Shown one piece after another: positions 33,102-39,279 of a stretch of 39,279 bases of DNA. Position 1 is the first letter of the stretch. Each line of letters opens with the position of its first letter. Position numbers and translations under genes: made by a program. The notes beneath the pieces were generated by a model. It did no database searches. It saw only the letters and a list, made by a program, of their open reading frames with translations, and was not told the origin of the DNA. Source of the stretch: CAUZIZ01 sp047514575 (lineage in GTDB: Bacteria > Acidobacteriota > UBA6911 > RPQK01 > JAJDTT01); NCBI GenBank assembly GCA_047514575.1, contig JAKZYH010000181.1:1-39279 (forward strand), read 5' to 3'.

Positions 33102-34247
33102 TCACGAATCATGCCCTAGGCCAAACAGCTCGCGTGCGTTTTCGGCAAAGATCCTCTGATGGAGCTTCGGAGATAGCCTAGGCAGCGTTGTGACGGGGTC
33201 GTCCCAGTCGAAATGAGGCCAGTCGGAACAATAGAGGAGTGTCTCTTCGGCGTGCATTTCTTCGAGCAGTCCCATCAAATCAGCGTGCCGCTCGGGCTCG
33301 GCGAAGGGTTGGGATCCCACTCGAATGTGCTGGCGGAAGTACTCACTTGGTAGCTTTTTGACCCAAGGGGTTTGCTCCCGGAGGGACTTCCAATCGGCGT
33401 CCATCTTCCAGAGGAAGCCTGGAACCCAAAACTGATCCACCTCCAGGAGGGCGAACTTGAGCCTGGGAAATCTCTCAAAGACGCCCTCACAGATCAGGGA
33501 TGCGCAGTGGGCCATGGTCATAGAGGAACGGGCGGCGCGGTTTTCTAGGTAGTAAGTAGGGTAACCCACCCCGGTAGGTGATCCCGCCATCCCCGTGCCT
33601 TCGGCTCCGGGGTGGATGCAAACCACCAGGGAGTGCTCTTGGCAGGCCTGCCAGATAGGACGATAGAATCGGTTGCCGTAGGGTCTCTGGGAACCGGTGG
33701 GTAGAACGATTGCGACCACATCGGAGTGATCTCCCAGGCGGTGGATCTCTTGAACGGCCAGCTCAGGGTCTGAACAGGAGGTTGCCAGCGCGAGTTTCAG
33801 TCGCTTGTCGCGGTTGGTCCAGTTCTCCCGAGACCAATCGTTGGTGGCGCTGCAAAGGGCGCTGGCAAAATCCGGGTCTGGAATTACTGAGGCTGTATAC
33901 ATAGTCTCGCCGGTCAGCAGAGCGTACTCAATATTCCAGACATCGAGGTGATACTCTCTCAATCTTTGGTAGTCCCAGTTTTGATTACCACCATGGTGTC
34001 CCTCCTGATTGAACTCTTCCGCCAGATCGGTTCGTGCCGCCCTCCCTGCCACGTTGAGGTAGCCTGAATTGACCAGGGGGAAACCGTAGTCCGCGACGCG
34101 CTCCTGGTACACCCGGGGGAGATACGGCACCAAGTCTTCTCGATTGCGGGGTACCTGATGAACATCAGAGTCGATAAGACCTATGGACTGCTTGGGTTTG
34201 GCTGTCCACCCCGGTGCGGCGACCGGCTTTGACCCAGGAAGGTTCAT
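33102..34247 (-). CDS. Amidohydrolase_2 family (ACMSD-like) protein
   Basis: A 381-residue TIM-barrel metal hydrolase or decarboxylase of the amidohydrolase 2 family. Visible metal-site motifs are IDSDVHQVP near the N-terminus (Asp-x-His), VVCIHPGAEGTG in the middle, and the C-terminal YCSDWPHFDWDDP. It resembles proteins annotated as predicted metal-dependent hydrolases of aromatic breakdown; a decarboxylase reaction as in ACMSD is possible. No signal peptide is present. It leads a minus-strand pair with the Rieske ferredoxin, which suggests catabolism of a ring compound, but the substrate cannot be told from the sequence. Confidence 0.85.
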   Translation of the reverse strand: MNLPGSKPVAAPGWTAKPKQSIGLIDSDVHQVPRNREDLVPYLPRVYQERVADYGFPLVNSGYLNVAGRAARTDLAEEFNQEGHHGGNQNWDYQRLREYHLDVWNIEYALLTGETMYTASVIPDPDFASALCSATNDWSRENWTNRDKRLKLALATSCSDPELAVQEIHRLGDHSDVVAIVLPTGSQRPYGNRFYRPIWQACQEHSLVVCIHPGAEGTGMAGSPTGVGYPTYYLENRAARSSMTMAHCASLICEGVFERFPRLKFALLEVDQFWVPGFLWKMDADWKSLREQTPWVKKLPSEYFRQHIRVGSQPFAEPERHADLMGLLEEMHAEETLLYCSDWPHFDWDDPVTTLPRLSPKLHQRIFAENARELFGLGHDS

Positions 34248-34636
34248 GGTGGTCTCCGGATTGCTCGTGTGCTCTCCAGCTCTGAAAGCTAAGACTACAC
34301 CCGGTGGGCATGAGCTTCAAGACAGGGGTCCCAACGGTCCCGACTGCATGTCAAGAGTGATTTCGCGGCGATCGGAGAAACAGAGATTCGACTTTTCAGA
34401 GCAAGAGGAATCACTTAGAGACGAGGTCGACGATTGTGCAGTTGATCAGAGTCCTGGACAGGGGGAATGGACAGCGGCAGAGTTGGTCTTACTTTCGACT
34501 GCTCCTGAGTGGTCTTGCGTACGTAGCTTCAGTCCTACCAATGCGTTATGATAAATCAGGGATCGCGATGGAGCTCAGGCAGGGCACCTCACGAGGGTGG
34601 TTCAGGTGGGCCACTTTCCCGGTGGATTCGAGGTCG
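34248..34636. other. Divergent gap before the secreted protein gene
   Basis: About 390 bases between the amidohydrolase gene and the plus-strand secreted protein gene. A plus-strand frame from 34348 to 34551 is open but has no ribosome site and no recognisable content. CTGGACAGGGGG near 34455 is a degenerate relative of the GGGGACAG core. No other signal seen. Confidence 0.4.
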
Positions 34637-35362
34637 ATGGCACATCCGAATGGCTTGCTTGCTTTGATCATGCGCTCGGTCTTGATCCTTCTGGTTTATC
34701 TGAACGTCTCTGTGCCCCTGATGGCGGTGGAAACGGTCCTGGAAAAAGATTTTCAGGATTGGACGCTTGCCGAGGCGGTTGAAATACTCAACCAATCCTC
34801 CTGGGCCCAGCAGCGCACATTCACCCGGGTAGTGGCTGGAATCGGCAGCGGGGTCCTTGGCGAAAAGGAAATCTTCAATACCTTTTTCGTGCGGTTTCTG
34901 TCAGCCGAGCCGATACGGAAGGCCTTCTTTCGAGTGCAGCAGATCCAACAGGGGTACGACCAGATGGATGAAGTCGAGCGGAAGCGTTTCGAGGCTCTGG
35001 TGTCTCCCGGCCTAGAGCTAGATGTGAGTCAGTGGATCGTTGTGAGCATGAGTTTCCGCTCCAACAATCCCCGTCAGGAGCGTCGAGTAGAGAGTTTTTT
35101 GGACGCCCAGACGGTAGAAACCATGAAAGCAAGAGCGTTTCTTTCCACCGATCGACTCAGCCAAGTGGAGCTGGCGGCCTATTTCCCACCGCGACGGGAT
35201 GGGGTCGGGGCTAAATTCGTGTTTCCACGGCAACTTTCTGGAGAGCCGATTTTATCGAAAGAAGAGAGTTCCGTGACCTTCGAAGCAAATCTCCCAACTC
35301 AGCGGCTTCGGATTACTTTTCCAGTGCCAGAAATGCTTTTAGATGGCGAGTTGGCCCTTTGA
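34637..35362 (+). CDS. Secreted protein of unknown function
   Basis: A 241-residue protein with an N-terminal signal peptide (MAHPNG, then MRSVLILLVYLNVSVPLMAV). The mature part is helical near VLEKDFQDWTLAEAVEILNQ and SSWAQQRTF, then beta-rich with LRITFPVPEM at the end. I do not recognise the family. Similar short secreted proteins beginning with a W-x-x-x-E-A segment occur in Acidobacteriota. The start at 34637 has GAGG five bases upstream; 34568 and 34670 are other possible starts. Its stop lies two bases before the ATG of the Oar-like receptor gene, so the two are probably translated together and the protein may act with that receptor at the envelope. Confidence 0.7.
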   Translation: MAHPNGLLALIMRSVLILLVYLNVSVPLMAVETVLEKDFQDWTLAEAVEILNQSSWAQQRTFTRVVAGIGSGVLGEKEIFNTFFVRFLSAEPIRKAFFRVQQIQQGYDQMDEVERKRFEALVSPGLELDVSQWIVVSMSFRSNNPRQERRVESFLDAQTVETMKARAFLSTDRLSQVELAAYFPPRRDGVGAKFVFPRQLSGEPILSKEESSVTFEANLPTQRLRITFPVPEMLLDGELAL

Positions 35363-35364
35363 AA

Positions 35365-38328
35365 ATGGGATCTGGAAGACTCTTGCTGGAGCTGCTGATT
35401 CTCGGGATCTTGACTTGTGCCTTGGGCTTCGGCGGAGCTACTGGCACAGTCATTGGCAGAGTTCTCGACGCTGCGGGGCAGCCGGTAGGTGAGGTCAATG
35501 TCAGCATTGTCCAGGACGAGACGGAGCAACGCATTAACACCCGTACGAATGACGATGGCCGCTTCCGGGTTGAGCTTGATGCCGGCGGATATGCTATTTC
35601 AGTTGAGGAGGGCAAACAGTCATCGACTCCGACCAGGGTCATCCTCAGAGCCGGTGAGGAGCGCCGACTGGTTGTCCACCTTGCAGCGACGCAGGATGGA
35701 GCTGCCAGCCGGACCGCTGAAGAACCAGCAGTTGGCTTCGGCTCCCGCGCCAACACTACAGGACGGGGTTTGGACAGCCAGAAGTTTTCTCTAGCGGCCA
35801 TCCGGGACTATCAGATCGGTCTGGGTGGTTTCCAACCGACGGCATCTTCAGGAAAGACCCTGGCCGAGATCGTCAATCCGTTTCCTGCCAGGAAGCAAGG
35901 TAGGTTCCACGGAGCGCTTTACGAGTTCCACCGAAACGACAATTTCGACGCTCGAAACTTTTTCGATCCGCTGGGCCAGCGGCTTCCAGAATACAAGCGC
36001 AACCAGTTCGGAGTGAGCCTCGGTACTACCGTAAGGGAGAATCTGAGCTTTTTCGGATCGTACGAGGGGCTGAGGATCATCAAGGGGTCGACGCTGCTTT
36101 CTCACGTGCCAACCGCGGACATGAAGCGAGGGGATTTCAGTGCTCTGGGGACCGAATTGAGGGACCCGTTTAGCGGCGAGCTCCTCCCGGGAAATCGGAT
36201 TCCAGCGGACCGGATCCACCCTGTCGCCACCAGGCTTTTGGCAGTGCTACCTGATCCCAACCAGGCCGACCCCGATCGAAATTTTCTCAACAACCAGCCG
36301 AGTGTCCGTCAACAGGATAGGTACTCCTTCAGATTCGACTATCAGACGAATGAAGATGCGAAGATCTATTTCCAGTACGCCTTGACCGATTCCGATCGAG
36401 TCGAAGCTCACCCTTTGCCCGATTTTGGCACTGATCAGACGGTTTTCAGCCAGTACACAACCCTCACTTACAACCGTACGGTCGGCAGCCGACTGGTGAC
36501 TGAGGGCCGACTGACCTTTAGTCGGTACTTGAGCCGGATGCTCTCCAAGAACTCGGGCCGGGAAGGACTCCTCAACTCCCTCGGTATCGCAGGTCTGGAT
36601 ACCGATGATCCGATTCAAGAGGGCTACCCAGAGTTTTCGTTGAACGAATACGCCTCGTTCGGGGATCAGCGCTCTCCCTACAAGTGGCTTAGCAACCGAT
36701 TTTCCTTCGACGGTTCGGCAACCTATGCCACCGGGAGGCATACTCTCAGGATGGGAGGCGATGTCGTAGCGCGTCAGCTCAACGACACTCGGATCGAAGG
36801 GATGGGACGGGGGAAACTGGTCTTCAATGGCTACTATACCGGAGATGCCTTCGCCGATTTTCTTTTCGGTCTTCCGGACACAGCCGATCGACCGGTGGGC
36901 TCTGAGCGGACGGATCTACGAAAGCAGAGCTGGCGGTTGTCACTACGGGACCAGTGGAGGGTGAATTCCCAGTTTTCCTTGACGATTGGGGTGGCCTATC
37001 GCTACAGCCCTCCTTATCGATCCGTGTCCGATAATGTCTCAGGGTTCTTTCCGCTCCTCTTCGAGCCGCCTACGGATGGCGAAATCGTTATTGCTGGCAG
37101 CCAGGAGGCCCAACGGCTAGGCTTGGACCGGGCGGGAGATGGAGGGCTGGTTTTCCCGGATCGGAACGATTGGTCTCCCGAGCTGGGGTTGGCATTCAGT
37201 CCCTTCGGAAACAGCCAACTGGTTCTTCGAAGTTCCTATACCATCCACTACGGGTCGGTCAATTCGAGCCACTACGCTCGCTACCTGAGTAAGAACTTTC
37301 CCTTCTACTACATCGAGAGCGCCGAGGCCCCCATAGATAGTCCCGATCTGGATCTGGGCAATCCCTTTGCCTACATTGCTCCGACGGAACTCACGGTTCG
37401 GGGGTTGGAGACCACTCTAAGAAACCCCTATGTACAGCGGTGGCTGCTGACGATGCAGGGCGAGATCAATCAGTACTGGAATCTGGAAGCGTCCTACAGG
37501 GGGCGCAAAGGCAGCCGTATGCTGCGGACTCTGGTGAGCAATGTTCCTCTGCCCGATTCGGGCCCACTGCAACCCCGGCGGCCGAACCCTGAGTTCGGAC
37601 TCTTCAGGATCCTGACGAGTGGAGGTAGCCTGAGCAGTCACCAACTTGATCTGGCCGCCGAGCGTCGACTCAGCGAGGGGCTGTCCCTGAAGTCCGGCTT
37701 TACCTGGACTCGTTCTCTAGATGATGTCTTCCGTGATCCGTCCAATCCGCGCAATCTTCGTGCGGAAAAGGCTCGCACCGGCTACATCCCAGAGCGGCGG
37801 TTCTTCCTCAACTACATCATTGAGCTTCCACCTGGGCGGAGTCGCAGTCTCGATGCAGAAGGCGGCAGCCTGACTCGTCAATTACTGCAAGGCTGGCGTC
37901 TCTCGGGTATTACCTACATTCAGGATGGGACTCCTTTTAGCGCTCTGTTGGCGGGAGATGCGAACAACGATGGTGTGGATCAAGATCGACCTGATCTCCT
38001 GGGCCCGACTTCCCTGGATTCCTCGGATCAAACCGTCGACCGCTGGTTTCTCGCGGAAGCCTTCGCCCAACCAGATCCCTTTTCCTTCGGAGACGCCGGC
38101 CGCAACATTCTGACGGGTCCGGGATATCAGAAATGGGATGTCAGCATGATCAAACAGACTCGGCTCTCGAACGGCGATTTCGTTGAGCTGAGAGTGCAGC
38201 TCTTCAACGCCTTCAATCACGCGAATTTTCTCAGGCCGAATGCGGTGTACGGGAACACCCTCTTCGGCAAGATTTTCGGAGCACGCCACGCCCGCGAAAT
38301 CGAAGTGGCCCTCAAGTACTCCTTCTGA
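35365..38328 (+). CDS. Oar-like TonB-dependent receptor with regulatory domain
   Basis: A 987-residue outer-membrane protein. A signal peptide (about 1-24) is followed by a carboxypeptidase-regulatory-like beta-sandwich (TVIGRVLDAAGQPVGEVNVS, NDDGRFRVELDAGGY). The barrel begins at about residue 155 with RFHGALYEFHRNDNFDARNF, the Oar signature, and ends in ALKYSF, with a terminal Phe as usual for barrel assembly. C-terminal FNAFNHANFLRPN and GRNILTGPGYQKWDVS are typical of the large Acidobacteriota set. The TonB plug normally found between the regulatory domain and the barrel is very short here (about 40 residues), and no TonB box is visible. The ATG at 35365 is taken as start; a TTG at 35359 is possible. 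Confidence 0.88.
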   Translation: MGSGRLLLELLILGILTCALGFGGATGTVIGRVLDAAGQPVGEVNVSIVQDETEQRINTRTNDDGRFRVELDAGGYAISVEEGKQSSTPTRVILRAGEERRLVVHLAATQDGAASRTAEEPAVGFGSRANTTGRGLDSQKFSLAAIRDYQIGLGGFQPTASSGKTLAEIVNPFPARKQGRFHGALYEFHRNDNFDARNFFDPLGQRLPEYKRNQFGVSLGTTVRENLSFFGSYEGLRIIKGSTLLSHVPTADMKRGDFSALGTELRDPFSGELLPGNRIPADRIHPVATRLLAVLPDPNQADPDRNFLNNQPSVRQQDRYSFRFDYQTNEDAKIYFQYALTDSDRVEAHPLPDFGTDQTVFSQYTTLTYNRTVGSRLVTEGRLTFSRYLSRMLSKNSGREGLLNSLGIAGLDTDDPIQEGYPEFSLNEYASFGDQRSPYKWLSNRFSFDGSATYATGRHTLRMGGDVVARQLNDTRIEGMGRGKLVFNGYYTGDAFADFLFGLPDTADRPVGSERTDLRKQSWRLSLRDQWRVNSQFSLTIGVAYRYSPPYRSVSDNVSGFFPLLFEPPTDGEIVIAGSQEAQRLGLDRAGDGGLVFPDRNDWSPELGLAFSPFGNSQLVLRSSYTIHYGSVNSSHYARYLSKNFPFYYIESAEAPIDSPDLDLGNPFAYIAPTELTVRGLETTLRNPYVQRWLLTMQGEINQYWNLEASYRGRKGSRMLRTLVSNVPLPDSGPLQPRRPNPEFGLFRILTSGGSLSSHQLDLAAERRLSEGLSLKSGFTWTRSLDDVFRDPSNPRNLRAEKARTGYIPERRFFLNYIIELPPGRSRSLDAEGGSLTRQLLQGWRLSGITYIQDGTPFSALLAGDANNDGVDQDRPDLLGPTSLDSSDQTVDRWFLAEAFAQPDPFSFGDAGRNILTGPGYQKWDVSMIKQTRLSNGDFVELRVQLFNAFNHANFLRPNAVYGNTLFGKIFGARHAREIEVALKYSF

Positions 38329-38628
38329 GGACGCCTCGATTCACGGCTGGTTCCGCCCAGAATCGGCCAACCAACCCGCTCCAACCAGCCAGGAGAGATA
38401 CCGGTTTACCGACGCCGCGAACAGCGCACATCGCATCGCCAGTCGCATGAAGCGAAGTGTGTAGGAGAGAGCGGCCACCCAGGGAAAGAAGTCGGGGAAA
38501 GAAGTCAGTCGGGGAAAGAAGTCTGTCCCCACCCAGGGAAAGAAGTCTACCCAGGGAAAGAAGTCTGTCCCCAACCAACGAGTCCTGTCGGATGCGACTC
38601 GCCGTGATACACTCGACCGGGACTGAAA
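38329..38628. other. Gap with array E between receptor and methyltransferase genes
   Basis: Exactly 300 bases with no credible gene. The first 150 bases show nothing; the second half is GGGGACAG array E. Confidence 0.6.
38479..38575 (+). repeat. CTGTCCCC array E
   Basis: CTGTCCCC lies at 38523-38530 and 38565-38572, both as GAAGTCTGTCCCCA. Around them CCCAGGGAAAGAAGTC occurs three times and GTCGGGGAAAGAAGTC twice (first units from 38479), a local tandem expansion in which the same GAAGTC precedes each core. Confidence 0.85.
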
Positions 38629-39279
38629 ATGAGGTGCTTTTCCCGATTCTGGTGCCTATCCCTTCTGACTCTGCCCTCATTGTTGGTTGTCTCATGTGTT
38701 CTATCTACCCCGGGCGAAGCATCCCAGGGCGAGCTGGAATACGGACGCCTTCGAGAGGAAATGGTTACCACCCAGTTGGAAGCCCGTGACATCTGGGACC
38801 ATGGCGTGTTAAAGGCGATGCGGGCGGTTCCACGTCACCTGTTTGTGCCCCAGAGAATCCAGCCTCATGCTTACCAGGACCACCCCCTACCCATCGGTGA
38901 AGAGCAGACCATTTCTCAACCCTACATCGTGGCCCTGATGACTCAGCTTGCTGCTCCCAAGAAGCACCATCGAGCTCTGGAGATCGGTACTGGATCGGGA
39001 TATCAGGCCGCAGTCCTGGCTGAACTGGTCAAGGAGGTCTACACCATCGAGATCGTACCCAAACTTGCCGAACGCTCGTGGAAGGTTCTGACGGACCTGG
39101 GCTACGCTAATGTCCATGGACGGCAGGGGGATGGCTATCGGGGCTGGCCAGAAAAGGCTCCTTTTGACTTGATTCTGGTCACGGCCGCACCGGGGACGAT
39201 CCCTGAGCCCCTGAAGGAACAGCTTGCCGAAGGAGGTAGGTTGGTGATCCCCGTGGGAAAGACCTGGGGAATCCAGCAG
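38629..39279 (+). CDS. pcm: Exported protein-L-isoaspartate O-methyltransferase (3' end outside window)
   Basis: The first 217 codons of a gene that runs off the window end. From about residue 45 it is a clear isoaspartyl methyltransferase, which repairs damaged Asp/Asn residues using S-adenosylmethionine: PRHLFVPQRIQPHAYQDHPL, then PIGEEQTISQPYIVALMTQ and SAM motif I LEIGTGSGYQAA (117-128), later FDLILVTAAP and GGRLVIPVG. The N-terminus adds a signal peptide with a lipobox-like VVSC (Cys23), so the enzyme may be exported or membrane-anchored. The ATG at 38629 starts this signal; an internal ATG at 38761 would give a cytoplasmic form. No good ribosome site precedes 38629. Array E lies directly upstream. 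Confidence 0.9.
   Translation, partial: MRCFSRFWCLSLLTLPSLLVVSCVLSTPGEASQGELEYGRLREEMVTTQLEARDIWDHGVLKAMRAVPRHLFVPQRIQPHAYQDHPLPIGEEQTISQPYIVALMTQLAAPKKHHRALEIGTGSGYQAAVLAELVKEVYTIEIVPKLAERSWKVLTDLGYANVHGRQGDGYRGWPEKAPFDLILVTAAPGTIPEPLKEQLAEGGRLVIPVGKTWGIQQ

Noticed and set aside
34348..34551. Possible 67-residue ORF before the secreted protein gene
   Set aside because: No ribosome site, no recognisable sequence and a position inside a promoter region; not supported.
1..39279. tRNA or rRNA genes
   Set aside because: I scanned the intergenic regions for cloverleaf-like arms and rRNA signatures and found none, but could not run a covariance search.

Overview
This 39.3 kb window looks like chromosome from a Gram-negative bacterium, most probably a member of the Acidobacteriota. 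The clues are an LpxC gene (lipid A synthesis), an Oar-like outer-membrane receptor with an N-terminal carboxypeptidase-regulatory domain of the kind abundant in Acidobacteriota, a Pirellula/Verrucomicrobium-type heme dehydrogenase with HEAT repeats, and the gene order amidase - GerMN protein - rph - rdgB. The assignment is an inference from gene content only.

Layout. 126-5399 (minus): an unrecognised alpha/alpha-toroid protein, a gamma-glutamyltranspeptidase and a lipoprotein with a propeller-like and a LamG-like domain. 5667-7230 (plus): a D-aminoacylase-type amidohydrolase broken by a single-base frameshift. 7440-10147: lpxC, whose last codons were replaced by an ISKra4-type insertion sequence (8292-10138) with 9-bp target duplications. 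10148-10960: no gene, but a dense array of CTGTCCCC motifs. 10962-14467 (plus): amidase, GerMN protein, rph, rdgB in one tight operon. 14489-21289 (minus): DUF255 thioredoxin-fold protein, queC, a 160-bp MITE, pdxH and the large heme dehydrogenase. 21416-22918: a REP-associated tyrosine transposase (RAYT) flanked by GGGGACAG arrays. 23171-26188 (plus): recQ and a DUF4198 protein. 26188-27399: an IS630-type element placed exactly in the stop codon of the DUF4198 gene. 27469-31125 (minus): nagA-like deacetylase and a fused nucleotidyltransferase/GHMP sugar kinase. 31262-31698 (plus): two possible overlapping small ORFs running into another GGGGACAG array. 31757-34247 (minus): MotB-like protein, Rieske ferredoxin, amidohydrolase. 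34637-39279 (plus): secreted unknown, Oar-like receptor, another array, and a secreted isoaspartyl methyltransferase cut by the window end.

The most interesting system is the RAYT and the repeat family around it. The octamer GGGGACAG (either strand) occurs at least 22 times by eye, where roughly one is expected by chance. The RAYT gene is bracketed by a perfect 15-bp inverted repeat containing this octamer. The same core sits in five intergenic arrays and inside several genes, including an in-frame 27-bp tandem duplication in the heme dehydrogenase. The arrays share only the core; each has its own locally derived tandem duplications, which suggests that the core promotes local duplication.

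A second theme is insertions at gene ends with little damage: the ISKra4 element at the lpxC terminus, the MITE at the pdxH stop codon, and the IS630 element at the DUF4198 stop codon.
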